Assembly (NCBI RefSeq): GCF_001042655.1
Contig: NZ_AP012332.1
Coordinates: 496,001 to 560,000 of the forward strand
DNA: 64,000 bases
Source of the DNA: Gardnerella vaginalis ATCC 14018 = JCM 11026
GTDB taxonomy: Bacteria; Actinomycetota; Actinomycetes; Actinomycetales; Bifidobacteriaceae
Reading direction: 5' to 3'
Part shown: positions 1 through 8,963 of the stretch, piece by piece
Position numbering within the stretch: the first letter of the stretch is position 1
Layout: each line of letters begins with the position of its first letter
The notes under the pieces: model-generated
The model's input: only the letters and a program-made list of their open reading frames with translations
Databases searched by the model: none
Told to the model about the DNA's origin: nothing
Program-made: the position numbers and the translations under genes

Positions 1-161
1 TTAAACTTTTGTTAATAAAACGCATTAATGATTTGCGTATAGCACGGTGTATTATCGAATCGGTGACATTTTTTCAGTTTTTATTCATAAAACGCCGCCA
101 TTATCGAGCGTTTTGCGCTAAAGTAATGCGTAAACGTGCGTGTGAGTGACAGGAGACAACG

Positions 162-1364
162 GTGAGCGAGATTGCCCAGACTGACAATTTCAACGACAAA
201 ACCATAATCAAGGTAGTCGGCGTCGGTGGAGCCGGTGGTAACGCCGTCAACCGAATGATCACCGAGGGTTTGCAGAACGTAGAATTTGTGGCTATTAACA
301 CTGATGCCAAGGATTTGTTGCGTTCTGATGCTGACGTGAAGATTTCATTATCTGACGCTTCGAGTCGAGGATTAGGAGCAGGTGCTGACCCAGAAAAAGG
401 CGCTAAAGCTGCTCAAGATCATCAATCTGACATTGAAGAAGCATTAAAGGGCGCCGATATGGTGTTCGTAACCTGCGGAGAAGGCGGTGGAACTGGTACG
501 GGTGCAAGCCCTATTGTTGCCCGCGCTGCACACCAGCAAGGTGCTTTGACAATCGCAGTAGTTACGCGTCCATTCGGTTTTGAAGGACCTCAGCGTGCTG
601 CATCAGCAAAACTTGGTATTGAGAATCTTCGTAAAGAAGTAGACGCTTTGATTGTGATTCCAAACGATCGTTTGTTGGAAATTTCAGATCGAACCATCGG
701 AATTATTGAAGCTTTTAAGACTGCAGATACCGCATTGCTTGCAGGCGTTCAGGGTATTACAGATTTGATTACCATGAATTCTTATATTCATGTTGATTTC
801 TCTGATGTTACCGCTGTTCTTCGCGGTGCAGGAACTGCGCTATTTGGTATTGGTGCAGCGAAGGGTGAAGACAGAGCTACGCAAGCTGCAGAAATTGCTA
901 TTAGCTCTCCATTGCTTGAAGAAAGCATTGAAGGTGCTCATGGTGCTTTGATAAATATTGCTGGTCCAAGTGATTTGAAGCTTCAAGAAGCAAGTGCTGC
1001 AACAGAGCTTGTTCGTAAGGCAATACATCCAGAAGCGCAGATTATTTGGGGTCTTTCTTTGGACGATTCTTATGGAGACGAGGTTCGTGTTACTGTTATT
1101 GCAGCTGGTTTCGATTCTCATCCTAAGTCTGAAGACAGCAAAGCAGGTGCTTTCGTAGATATGCAGGCAGGAGTCGATCCTGTGGCTCCAGCTCATTCCA
1201 CTACTACTGCTCCTTCTAAGCCTGTGGACACTGTTGAAACCGCGGAACCTGTTTCTTCTATGTTTGATTCTGTTGATCCAGTTAAGCAATATCAAACACA
1301 GGCTACTCAAGTGAAGCCTCAAGACGAACCAGACGAGCTGGATATTCCTGATTTTCTGCGTTAA
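162..1364 (+). CDS. ftsZ: cell division protein FtsZ
   Basis: Tubulin-like GTPase that forms the cytoplasmic Z-ring at midcell. The 400-aa product has the N-terminal nucleotide-binding motif VVGVGGAGGNAVNRM and the tubulin signature GGGTGTG at about residues 108-114. A Ser/Thr/Pro/Gln-rich linker follows (about 325-390), then the conserved C-terminal tail ending DIPDFLR, the usual docking peptide for SepF and other partners. The start is GTG, chosen because AGGAGA lies 7 bases upstream and the protein aligns from there. sepF follows 24 bases downstream and is probably co-transcribed. In many actinobacteria two genes (YfiH-like and YggS-like) separate ftsZ from sepF; they are absent here. Length and motifs are normal. 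Confidence 0.98.
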   Translation: MSEIAQTDNFNDKTIIKVVGVGGAGGNAVNRMITEGLQNVEFVAINTDAKDLLRSDADVKISLSDASSRGLGAGADPEKGAKAAQDHQSDIEEALKGADMVFVTCGEGGGTGTGASPIVARAAHQQGALTIAVVTRPFGFEGPQRAASAKLGIENLRKEVDALIVIPNDRLLEISDRTIGIIEAFKTADTALLAGVQGITDLITMNSYIHVDFSDVTAVLRGAGTALFGIGAAKGEDRATQAAEIAISSPLLEESIEGAHGALINIAGPSDLKLQEASAATELVRKAIHPEAQIIWGLSLDDSYGDEVRVTVIAAGFDSHPKSEDSKAGAFVDMQAGVDPVAPAHSTTTAPSKPVDTVETAEPVSSMFDSVDPVKQYQTQATQVKPQDEPDELDIPDFLR

Positions 1365-1388
1365 GCATAACTAGGGGAGGGCATCTTA

Positions 1389-1856
1389 ATGGCTGGTTTT
1401 ATGAAGAACATGATGTCTTATGTAGGCATGAGTGATGTTCAGGACGACGATGATTTCGTTGATTCTCAAACACAGGATACTTCGTTTGACAACGACCACA
1501 GTGTTGCTCCTATGAGCCTTCATAATGGTGATGTTGCACAATCTGGTAATGGTGCTTCTACTCGATCTAATGCAGGTCGTATGAGTCGCATTACTACGAT
1601 TCATCCAAAATCTTATGAGGATGCGCAATTAGTTGGAAGAGCTTTAAGAGATGGAACACCAGTAGTCTTGAATCTTACGGGTGTTAGTGAATCCGTTGCA
1701 TATCGCATAGTTGATTTTTCTGCTGGCGTTGTGTTTGGTGTTCGCGGATCTATAGAAAGAGTAACTCCTAGAGTCTTCCTTTTAAGCCCTTCTCAAGTAA
1801 ATATAAAAGTTGAAGATGCTCCTAATGGCGGATCTGCTCGCGACTTATTCTCCTAA
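1389..1856 (+). CDS. sepF: cell division protein SepF
   Basis: Z-ring membrane anchor of Gram-positive bacteria, acting at the septum with FtsZ. The product is 155 aa. It has an N-terminal amphipathic segment (MAGFMKNMMSYVGM) suited to membrane binding, an acidic linker of about 45 residues, and the SepF/DUF552 fold from about residue 65. Recognisable stretches there are TTIHPKSYEDAQLVGRAL, VVLNLTGV and VFGVRGSIERV followed by VFLLSPSQVNI. The ribosome site AGGGGAGG is strong and close to the ATG. It sits directly behind ftsZ, the expected actinobacterial arrangement, and ends before a clear hairpin at 1920-1952. Confidence 0.96.
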   Translation: MAGFMKNMMSYVGMSDVQDDDDFVDSQTQDTSFDNDHSVAPMSLHNGDVAQSGNGASTRSNAGRMSRITTIHPKSYEDAQLVGRALRDGTPVVLNLTGVSESVAYRIVDFSAGVVFGVRGSIERVTPRVFLLSPSQVNIKVEDAPNGGSARDLFS

Positions 1857-1919
1857 AGCTAAATAACATGAGACTAGTCGCCAGCGACCGAACATTCGAT
1901 TGCTACGCTTAACTTGTAT

Positions 1920-1952
1920 TTAAGGCAGATATCTTTTAGGTATCTGCCTTAA
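1920..1952 (+). terminator. stem-loop after sepF, probable terminator
   Basis: A perfect 12-bp inverted repeat (arms 1920-1931 and 1941-1952, TTAAGGCAGATA and its complement) closes a 9-base loop and is followed by a short T-rich stretch. It lies in the gap between sepF and the YggT gene and probably ends the ftsZ-sepF transcript. The U-tract is weak, so termination may be partial. Confidence 0.65.
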
Positions 1953-2041
1953 ATTTATACTTATTCTGTACTTATATTTTGGTTTACGATTAACTTAGCT
2001 ATTGTGTAAAATTATTGAAAATAGTTTAAAGGAAAATCTTA

Positions 2042-2338
2042 ATGAATTTTGTAATACGCTTAATACTAATTTTGAATATTTTCATAAACGCTTATCTAGT
2101 AATACTGTTTATTCGCGCAGTTTTAGATTGGATTCCGTTTATATTCCATTCTTTTAAACCAAATGCGATTTTGCAAAAATTCACTCAAATCATATATTTT
2201 ATGACAGAACCACTTTTAAGATTTGCGCGAAAATTTATACCACCAGCAAGATTAGGTAGCATAAGTTTAGACGTGAGTTTTATGGTAGTGTACTTTTTGT
2301 TACTAGTTTTACAAATGTTTTTGAATATGCTTTACTGA
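2042..2338 (+). CDS. YggT family membrane protein
   Basis: Small integral membrane protein of 98 aa with two hydrophobic segments (about residues 5-27 and 72-95). Between them is the family pattern LFIRAVLDWIP, then TEPLLRFARKFIPP followed by a Gly-x-Ser-Leu-Asp stretch. YggT proteins are linked to division or osmotic tolerance in various bacteria, but their biochemical role is not settled. The placement between sepF and wag31 is the standard actinobacterial context. AAAGGA precedes the ATG. An AT-rich gap of about 170 bases separates it from wag31, which probably has its own promoter. Confidence 0.9.
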   Translation: MNFVIRLILILNIFINAYLVILFIRAVLDWIPFIFHSFKPNAILQKFTQIIYFMTEPLLRFARKFIPPARLGSISLDVSFMVVYFLLLVLQMFLNMLY

Positions 2339-2511
2339 TGCTTATTAATCACAATTTTTAATGAAGCGACACGATAGTTATTAATTTAGAAAAATATTGG
2401 TAGATTTCGTAAAAAAATAATCGCTTTTTACACAATTTTTTCTATAGACGTGATAGCATCGAATAGATATATCAAAAGGGCTGCGCGCCCAAAAGTGAGG
2501 TGTAATGCATT

Positions 2512-3828
2512 ATGGCTCTGTTAACGCCTAAAGACATTCGCGAGCATACCTTCCAAATCGTTCGATTCAAGGGAGGCTATGATGTTGACGAAGTTGATGA
2601 CTTTTTGGATCAGGTTACAGAAACAATAGAAGCGCTTGGTCAGCAGGCAGTGCAGGGGCTTGGAGCTTCCACGCAGTCTCTTGGCGCCGATGTTGCTAGC
2701 TTGAACAATAAGATTTCTGATTTGACAAAGCAAGTTGAATCTTTAACAAAAGAAAATAATGATTTACGTGAAGCATCCAGCAGCGCGAACAAGAATGACA
2801 ATGATCTTGCAGCAAAGCTTAAGGAAGCTGAAGAAAATAATCGTGCATTGAGCGAGCAGAATCAGCAGCTCAAAGAGCAGCTGGATGGTTTAGGTGCTCA
2901 GGTAGATCAGCTCACAGCACAGGCTGCAAATGCTGATAATGCTAAGGCAGACGCTGATAAGAAAGTTCATGAAGAGCTTGAAAACGTTACTCGCGAACGC
3001 GATGACTTTAGAGCAAGTAGCGAGAATTTGGGTCGCGAATTGGAAGAAGTCCGTCAACAGCTTGTTGTAACACAGCAGGAAAATGCAAAGGTTCAGGATT
3101 TGTCTCGTCAACTTGAAGAATCTCATAAGCGCGAAGAGCAGCTTCGTGAGCAGGTTGCTAAGATGGAGCCAAGCACGGAAACAGGTAGCTTGCAAAAGAT
3201 TGCAGGTGCTGGTGCAGAAGTGGGCGGTTCTGAGCCAGAACGCGCTACAGCAATGTTGACTCTTGCAATGCAATTGCACGATCAGTATGTAGATAAGGGC
3301 AAGGCTAAGGCAACTCAGATAGTCGAAGAAAGCCAAGCTCGATATAACGAGATCGTTACTAAGGCAGACGATTATTCTAATCGTACTCGTAGCGAGGCTG
3401 ATGAATACAATAAGCAGACTCGTGGAGATGCGGATGATTACTCCGTTCGTACTCGTAGCGATGCAGACGCTTATGCTGCTCGCGCGCACAACGAGGCAGA
3501 TGCTTATTCTGGTAAGGTTCGTCAGGCTGCAGATGATTATTCTAAGCAAACTCACGATCAGGCTGATCAATATGAGTCTGAAGTTCAGCATAGAGCAGCG
3601 GATTACGATTCCACTACTCGTACTGCTGCAGATGCTTACGCTCGCCAGGTGCGTGAGAATCTTGAAAAGCAGACTAAGGTTATTGAAGGAAACATTCAAA
3701 GCCTCAAGCAGTTTGAAACTGAGTATCGTACTCGCTTGACTGACTTCCTTGGTCAGCTTGTTGCTCAAGTTTCCGATGAGAACACTTACAGTTCTATGGA
3801 AAATCAGGATCAACAGGATCAAAAGTAG
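2512..3828 (+). CDS. wag31: DivIVA/Wag31-like polar scaffold protein with hendecad repeats
   Basis: Cytoplasmic coiled-coil protein that marks curved membrane at poles and septa and recruits the elongation machinery. The first 40 residues are the DivIVA lipid-binding domain (LTPKDIREHTFQIVRFKGGY, then DVDEVDDFLDQV). A long Gln/Glu/Lys-rich coiled coil covers about 60-220. Residues about 285-383 consist of nine uninterrupted 11-residue repeats of the form A-D-x-Y-x-x-x-x-R-x-x. The C-terminus is Gln/Asp-rich. At 438 aa it is longer than a minimal DivIVA, largely because of the repeat block. The start is ATG 2512 behind GTGAGG. It lies upstream of lspA in the usual order. Confidence 0.93.
   Translation: MALLTPKDIREHTFQIVRFKGGYDVDEVDDFLDQVTETIEALGQQAVQGLGASTQSLGADVASLNNKISDLTKQVESLTKENNDLREASSSANKNDNDLAAKLKEAEENNRALSEQNQQLKEQLDGLGAQVDQLTAQAANADNAKADADKKVHEELENVTRERDDFRASSENLGRELEEVRQQLVVTQQENAKVQDLSRQLEESHKREEQLREQVAKMEPSTETGSLQKIAGAGAEVGGSEPERATAMLTLAMQLHDQYVDKGKAKATQIVEESQARYNEIVTKADDYSNRTRSEADEYNKQTRGDADDYSVRTRSDADAYAARAHNEADAYSGKVRQAADDYSKQTHDQADQYESEVQHRAADYDSTTRTAADAYARQVRENLEKQTKVIEGNIQSLKQFETEYRTRLTDFLGQLVAQVSDENTYSSMENQDQQDQK
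3364..3660 (+). repeat. nine tandem 33-bp (11-residue) repeats within wag31
   Basis: Nine consecutive in-frame units begin Ala-Asp/Ala-x-Tyr: ADDYSNRTRSE, ADEYNKQTRGD, ADDYSVRTRSD, ADAYAARAHNE, ADAYSGKVRQA, ADDYSKQTHDQ, ADQYESEVQHR, AADYDSTTRTA, ADAYARQVREN. There are no insertions. An 11-residue period is typical of right-handed or straight coiled coils, unlike the heptad coil earlier in the same protein. The units are diverged at DNA level, so the array is old and kept at protein level. Confidence 0.9.
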
Positions 3829-3861
3829 TTATACTAAATCCAGTTAGATTGGAAAAATACA

Positions 3862-4356
3862 TTGACGCATTGTGATATGCGTGTAGAACGGCTGCGTAAT
3901 CGCGCAGCCGTTTTTGCACTGATTGCTTTTATTGGAGTGGTTTTAGACCGCATAACCAAAGTTTGGGCATTAGCAGCGCTTAGTGGAGGAAAAAACATTG
4001 ATATTCTTCCACATTTGCTCTCTTTTACTCTTGTTAGGAATCCTGGAGCATCTTTTGGCTTAGGCTCTTCTTTTACTTGGGTTATTAGCGTGTTAGCTTG
4101 CGTTGCATGCGCTGCTATGATTGCGGTTGTTAAGCACACAAAATCTTTATATTGGACTATTGCGCTTGCTTTAGCTTTTGCTGGAGCTTTTGGAAATCTT
4201 ATTGATAGAGCGCAATATGCTCAAGGCTTTTTGGACGGAAAAGTCGTAGATTTTATAAACTACGGATGGTCCGTTGGGAATGTTGCAGATATTGAGCTTA
4301 TGTTTGCAGGAATTGCAGTTATATGCCTTATTTTGATTGGGATTCCTCTTTTATAG
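3862..4356 (+). CDS. lspA: lipoprotein signal peptidase (signal peptidase II)
   Basis: Membrane aspartyl protease that removes the signal peptide from prolipoproteins after diacylglyceryl transfer. The product is 164 aa with four hydrophobic helices. The family boxes are VRNPGASFGLG, GNLIDR (catalytic Asp115) and NVADIELM (catalytic Asp143), numbered from the TTG start. Two starts are possible: TTG 3862 behind GGAAAA, or ATG 3877. No later start keeps the first helix. A perfect terminator-like hairpin lies inside the first codons (3887-3915). The RluA-family gene follows 9 bases after the stop, so the two are co-transcribed. Confidence 0.95.
   Translation: MTHCDMRVERLRNRAAVFALIAFIGVVLDRITKVWALAALSGGKNIDILPHLLSFTLVRNPGASFGLGSSFTWVISVLACVACAAMIAVVKHTKSLYWTIALALAFAGAFGNLIDRAQYAQGFLDGKVVDFINYGWSVGNVADIELMFAGIAVICLILIGIPLL
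3887..3915 (+). terminator. intrinsic-terminator-like hairpin inside the 5' end of lspA
   Basis: A perfect 10-bp GC-rich stem (3887-3896 AACGGCTGCG with 3903-3912) closes a 6-base loop and is followed directly by a T-run (3911-3915). It has the form of a Rho-independent terminator and lies 59 bases after the wag31 stop, but it falls within lspA codons about 9-18. It could end most wag31 transcripts or act as an attenuator that depends on lspA translation. Alternatively it is a coding coincidence from an Arg/Ala-rich N-terminus. Confidence 0.55.
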
Positions 4357-4365
4357 AGCGCGCTG

Positions 4366-5298
4366 ATGAGTGATATTCGTTTTACAGTTACGAGTCAATT
4401 TGCTGGATGCAGGTTCGACGTATGTTTGTCGAAACTTATGGGAGTATCGCGTGCAAACGCAATATCGCTAATCGATAGTGGCAAAGCAAAAATCTTAGAT
4501 AGAAAATCACAAAAATCCTCCACTTTACAAGATGGGGATGTGATTGTTATAAATCAAGAGGAAGTTGATGATCAAAAAGAAAAGTCAACTAGCAAATCCA
4601 CTATATGCAATATTCCAATAGTTTATAACGATGAAGATATTGTTGTAGTAGATAAGCCTGTTGGAGTTGCAGCGCATTCAGCAAAAGGCTGGGATGGTCC
4701 AACAGTGCCAGAATGTCTAGAGGCAAGCGGTGTTGAAATAAAAACAACCGTGTGCGATGAATCCAGAAAAGGAATCGTAAGCAGATTAGACGTTGGAACA
4801 AGCGGATTAATGCTGGTTTGCAAAACAGATTTTGCGTATGAAGAAATGAAAAAACAGTTCGCAAATCATAGTGTGAAGAAAATATATCACGCTTTAGTCC
4901 AAGGAAATCTTAAACAAAATAAAGCTACAATTGATGCACCAATTGGGCGAGCAAAAGTTTCAGATTTTCGTTTTACAATAACTAAATCAGGTAAGCCTGC
5001 AATTACGCATTGGGATGTTATAGAGCGTTTTAAGGGAGCGACTTTAGTGAAAGTCAATCTGGAAACTGGCAGAACACACCAAATTCGTGTGCATTTTTCG
5101 TCAATAGGACATCCGGTAGTGGGTGATCCTATGTATGGCGCAAATCCTCAATTAAGTGAAAAATTAGGGCTTTCTAGACAGTGGCTTCATGCAATGAGTC
5201 TAAAATTTAAACATCCTCGAACGGGAGAACTTATTAAAGTTGAATCGAAGTATCCGTTAGATTTGCAACACGCTTTACACGCCATACAAGAATTGTAA
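4366..5298 (+). CDS. RluA-family 23S rRNA pseudouridine synthase (RluD-like)
   Basis: Isomerises uridine to pseudouridine in RNA, most likely in 23S rRNA. The product is 310 aa. An S4 RNA-binding domain covers about residues 1-75 (RFDVCLSKLMGVSRANAISL). The RluA catalytic domain follows: the loop SRLDVGTSGLML carries catalytic Asp142, with KKIYHALVQG and ETGRTHQIRVHFSSIGHPVVGDPMYG after it. The usual His before the RLD motif is Ser here. Position behind lspA is conserved in actinobacteria. The exact target uridine cannot be told from sequence. Confidence 0.92.
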   Translation: MSDIRFTVTSQFAGCRFDVCLSKLMGVSRANAISLIDSGKAKILDRKSQKSSTLQDGDVIVINQEEVDDQKEKSTSKSTICNIPIVYNDEDIVVVDKPVGVAAHSAKGWDGPTVPECLEASGVEIKTTVCDESRKGIVSRLDVGTSGLMLVCKTDFAYEEMKKQFANHSVKKIYHALVQGNLKQNKATIDAPIGRAKVSDFRFTITKSGKPAITHWDVIERFKGATLVKVNLETGRTHQIRVHFSSIGHPVVGDPMYGANPQLSEKLGLSRQWLHAMSLKFKHPRTGELIKVESKYPLDLQHALHAIQEL

Positions 5299-5350
5299 AA
5301 GTAGAGTTATTTAGTAAAACAGGTCATATTGCATCTATAGAATAGCCACT

Positions 5351-8300
5351 ATGGCTAGGTTGGAAACAAACTTCGTACACTTACATAATCACACGCATTA
5401 TTCGCTTTTGGATGGTGCTTCGAAGATACCAGACCTAGTTGCACGTGCAAAAGAATTAGGTATGCCAGCTGTGGCTATTACAGACCACGGAAATATGCAT
5501 GGTGCATACGAAATGTGGAGTACTGCTGTAAAAGCTGGAATTAAGCCGATTATTGGAATCGAAGCTTATGTGACCCCTGAAACAGCCAGACAAGACAAGA
5601 GCAGAGTGCATTGGGGAACTGAAGCGCAAAGAAGCGACGATGTTTCTGGCGGCGGTTTGATTACGCACATGACAATGTGGGCTGAAAATGATGAAGGCTT
5701 AACAAATCTACTCAAAGCGTCTTCTATAGCTAATTTAGAAGGTCGCGTAATGCGATACCCTCGAATGGATAAAGATGTGTTATCAAGGTATTCTAAAGGG
5801 GTTATAGCGTCTTCTGGATGCCCATCTGGTATTATCCAAACGCGTCTTCGTTTAGGTCAATTTGATGAGGCTTTACGCGCTGCAGGCGAGTTTCAGGATA
5901 TTTTTGGGCGCGATAATTTCTTTATAGAATTAATGAATCATGGGCTTTCTATCGAAACGCGCGTTACTAAAGATTTGCTTGAGATTGCTAAGCGTCTTAA
6001 TGCGCCTCTTCTTGCTACAAACGATTTGCATTACGTGCACGAAGAAGATCGCGAAGCGCAAGATGCAATGCTATGCATTAATTCAGGATCGCGCTTGGAT
6101 GATCCAGACCGTTTTAAGTTTGATGGCTCTGGATACTATTTAAAATCTGCCGAGCAGATGCGTGAATTGTTTAAAGAGTTTCCAGAGGCTTGTGACAATA
6201 CGCTAGAAATTGCCCGTCGTTGTAACGTTATGTTCGACGATGGTGAAGATGGCGCTTTTATGCCGCAATTTGATTGCCCTGAAGGTTGGGATGAGACTTC
6301 GCTATTCCTTAAAAAAGTTGAAGAAGGATTAGAGCGTAGATATAACAACAATGTTCCTATGGAAGTCTTAAAACAAGCAGACTACGAGTGTGGTGTTATA
6401 TGTCAAATGCAGTTCTGCGGATACTTCCTAGTTGTTGCGGACTACATAAATTGGGCAAAAGCACATGGTGTTATGGTTGGTCCTGGACGTGGTTCTGCAG
6501 CAGGCGCAATGGTTGCGTATGCTATGGGAATTACTGAGCTTGACCCAATGAAGCATGGTCTGATTTTTGAACGATTCCTAAACCCAGAGCGAGTATCTTT
6601 ACCAGATATTGATGTTGACTTTGACCCAGATGGTAGAGCCAAAGTTTTGGAATACGTCGGTGAAAAATATGGAAGAGATAAAGTAGCTCAATGCGTGATT
6701 TATGGAACGATTAAAACAAAGCAAGCATTGAAGGATTCAGCTCGAATAATGGGCTACGAGTTTTCCGTTGGAGAAAAAATTACAAAAATTCTGCCTCCTC
6801 CAAAAAACGGAAAAGATATGAGTTTCCACGATATTTTTGATGAAAAATCAAAGAGATACGCGGAGGCGCGCGAGTTTCGCGAAATGTATGACACTGATCC
6901 AGATACGAAGCGAATTACTGAAGAAGCAAAAGGTATTGAAGGTTTGATTCGCCAAACTGGTGTTCATGCTTGCGCAACAATCATGGGCTCGGAGCCGATT
7001 ACTGATACTTCGCCTCTTTTGGAGCGTACTGATGGAACAATAACAACAACGTTCGAGTATCATACTTGCGAAACGTTGGGCTTAGTGAAAATGGACTTTT
7101 TGGGTCTTTCCAACTTAACAGTTATTAGGGATACGCTTAAAAATGTTGAGCATAATGGTAAAGAGCCTATTGATTACACTAAAATTCCGCTTGACGATAA
7201 GGAAACATATCAGCTTCTTGCTAGGGGAGACACTTTAGGAGTCTTCCAGCTTGATTCCGACGGTATGCGTGCCCTTCTGCGCACACTTAAGCCAGATAAC
7301 TTTAACGATATATCGGCTTTGATTGCACTTTATAGACCAGGTCCTATGGATATGGATTCTCACACTAACTACGCCAAGCGTAAGAATGGTTTACAAGAGA
7401 TAACGCCTATCCATCCTGAAGTTGCTGAGCCGCTAAAAGATGTTCTTGGCGAAACATATGGTTTGATTGTTTACCAGGAGCAGGTGCAGTCAGCTGCGCG
7501 TATTTTAGCTGGGTATAGCCTTGGTAAAGCAGATGTTTTGCGTCGAGCAATGGGTAAAAAGAAGCCAGAAGTGTTGGCTAAAGAAAAAATCCCGTTCTTT
7601 AAAGGCATGAAAGAACATGGTTATTCAGAAGAAGCTGCACAAGCTGTTTGGGATGTTCTGGTTCCTTTTTCTGGTTACGCGTTTAACAAGGCTCATTCAG
7701 CCGCATACGGTTTGATTTCTTATTGGACTGCGTATTTGAAAACGCATTATCCTGTGGAGTTTATGGCTGCATTGCTTCAAAACGAGCGCACGAATAAGGA
7801 TAAGACAGCGCTCTACTTGGGTGAAGCTAGACGCATGGGTATTCGTGTTTTGCAGCCAGATATTAACGAGTCTGTTCTTGAATATTCTGCAGTTGGAGAT
7901 GTAGTTCGTTTTGGACTTGGAGCTGTTAGGAATGTTGGTGATAAAGCCGTTAACGATATTATTAGCGAAAGGGAAAGCGAGCGCGGAAAGTTTATTGATT
8001 TTAAGGATTTTGTAAACCGTGTATCTTTTGCCGCTTTGAATCGTAGACTTGTCGAATCTCTTATTAAATCTGGTGCTTTTGATTCAATTAATCCTTGTAG
8101 AAGAGCTATTTTTGAAATTTGTGAACCACTAATTGACTCTGTTATTTCTATTAAGCGCAGACAGGCAGGTGGTCAGTTTGATCTTTTTGCTGATCTTGAT
8201 GATTCCGATAGTGATCTTGGAGATGCTCAAATCAACATTCCAGATGTTGAAGAATGGGATAAAAAAACGAAGCTAAACTTTGAGCGAGAAATGCTTGGGC

Positions 8301-8902
8301 TTTACGTTTCGGATCATCCTTTGAGTGGTCTTTCTGCTGTGCTGGCTGGTCTTAGGGAAATGTCGATTGCTCAGCTTTTAAATCGCGCTAAAACTATGGG
8401 CGAAAATCAGCAGGTAACTCTTGCAGGCCTTGTGACTAGCGTAGACAGGCGAGTATCTAAAAAAGGTAATGCTTGGGCGATTGTAACTATTGAAGACATG
8501 GAAAGTTCAATACAATGCATGTTCTTTGGTAAGGTCTATGAGTCATCTGCTGCAGAACTTGCGATTGATCAAGTTGTGAGAATTAGGGGACAGGTAGAGG
8601 TTCGAGACGAAACAGTGTCTTTAAGAGCAACTGAGTTTGAAGTTCCAAGCTTAGAGGCGGAAGATGCTCAGCCTGTTACAATTGTTCTTCCTTTGCAAGC
8701 ATTAGAAAAGTCACGTATAAAAGAGCTTGAAAATATTGTTACAAGACATCCTGGTTGTTGCGAAATGAATCTTGCTTTGATTGATTCTAGAGGATGCGCA
8801 AAAGTGTTATCGTTTGGAGATAGATTTAGAGTTAAGCGAGATACGTCACTTTTTGCAGAGATCAAAATATTGTTTGGTCCTAATTGTTTGCCAAGCGCGT
8901 AG
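5351..8902 (+). CDS. dnaE: DNA polymerase III alpha subunit (DnaE1)
   Basis: Replicative polymerase catalytic subunit, 1183 aa. The N-terminal PHP domain (about 10-290) keeps its metal-binding pattern: HLHNHTHYSLLDG, ITDHGNMHG, SSGCPSG, and the Asp and His of ATNDLHYV. It may therefore proofread, as known for actinobacterial DnaE1. Palm catalytic aspartates lie in PDIDVDFDPDGR (Asp421, Asp423) and KMDFLGL (Asp582). A helix-hairpin-helix and beta-binding region follows (YRPGPMDMDS, KAHSAAYGLISYWTAYLK), then a C-terminal OB fold (VTLAGLVTSVDRRVSKKGNA). No PolC-type gene is seen in the window. The ATG start puts the PHP motif at the usual place. Confidence 0.97.
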   Translation: MARLETNFVHLHNHTHYSLLDGASKIPDLVARAKELGMPAVAITDHGNMHGAYEMWSTAVKAGIKPIIGIEAYVTPETARQDKSRVHWGTEAQRSDDVSGGGLITHMTMWAENDEGLTNLLKASSIANLEGRVMRYPRMDKDVLSRYSKGVIASSGCPSGIIQTRLRLGQFDEALRAAGEFQDIFGRDNFFIELMNHGLSIETRVTKDLLEIAKRLNAPLLATNDLHYVHEEDREAQDAMLCINSGSRLDDPDRFKFDGSGYYLKSAEQMRELFKEFPEACDNTLEIARRCNVMFDDGEDGAFMPQFDCPEGWDETSLFLKKVEEGLERRYNNNVPMEVLKQADYECGVICQMQFCGYFLVVADYINWAKAHGVMVGPGRGSAAGAMVAYAMGITELDPMKHGLIFERFLNPERVSLPDIDVDFDPDGRAKVLEYVGEKYGRDKVAQCVIYGTIKTKQALKDSARIMGYEFSVGEKITKILPPPKNGKDMSFHDIFDEKSKRYAEAREFREMYDTDPDTKRITEEAKGIEGLIRQTGVHACATIMGSEPITDTSPLLERTDGTITTTFEYHTCETLGLVKMDFLGLSNLTVIRDTLKNVEHNGKEPIDYTKIPLDDKETYQLLARGDTLGVFQLDSDGMRALLRTLKPDNFNDISALIALYRPGPMDMDSHTNYAKRKNGLQEITPIHPEVAEPLKDVLGETYGLIVYQEQVQSAARILAGYSLGKADVLRRAMGKKKPEVLAKEKIPFFKGMKEHGYSEEAAQAVWDVLVPFSGYAFNKAHSAAYGLISYWTAYLKTHYPVEFMAALLQNERTNKDKTALYLGEARRMGIRVLQPDINESVLEYSAVGDVVRFGLGAVRNVGDKAVNDIISERESERGKFIDFKDFVNRVSFAALNRRLVESLIKSGAFDSINPCRRAIFEICEPLIDSVISIKRRQAGGQFDLFADLDDSDSDLGDAQINIPDVEEWDKKTKLNFEREMLGLYVSDHPLSGLSAVLAGLREMSIAQLLNRAKTMGENQQVTLAGLVTSVDRRVSKKGNAWAIVTIEDMESSIQCMFFGKVYESSAAELAIDQVVRIRGQVEVRDETVSLRATEFEVPSLEAEDAQPVTIVLPLQALEKSRIKELENIVTRHPGCCEMNLALIDSRGCAKVLSFGDRFRVKRDTSLFAEIKILFGPNCLPSA

Positions 8903-8963
8903 ATTATGCTTAAAGTGTTTTTAAGTGGCGTTAACTAGCTGTTTAATAAGTTAGGGGTACAAA

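Noticed and set aside
1..161. Promoter for ftsZ in the first 161 bases
   Set aside because: TTGCGT and TATTAT occur but with wrong spacing; I cannot support a specific promoter, and the end of any upstream gene is not visible.
2890..3822. 310-codon open frame on the minus strand opposite wag31
   Set aside because: It mirrors the repetitive, codon-biased wag31 coding strand; the product is a Cys/Ile/Leu/Ser mixture with no domain, and the plus-strand gene is certain.
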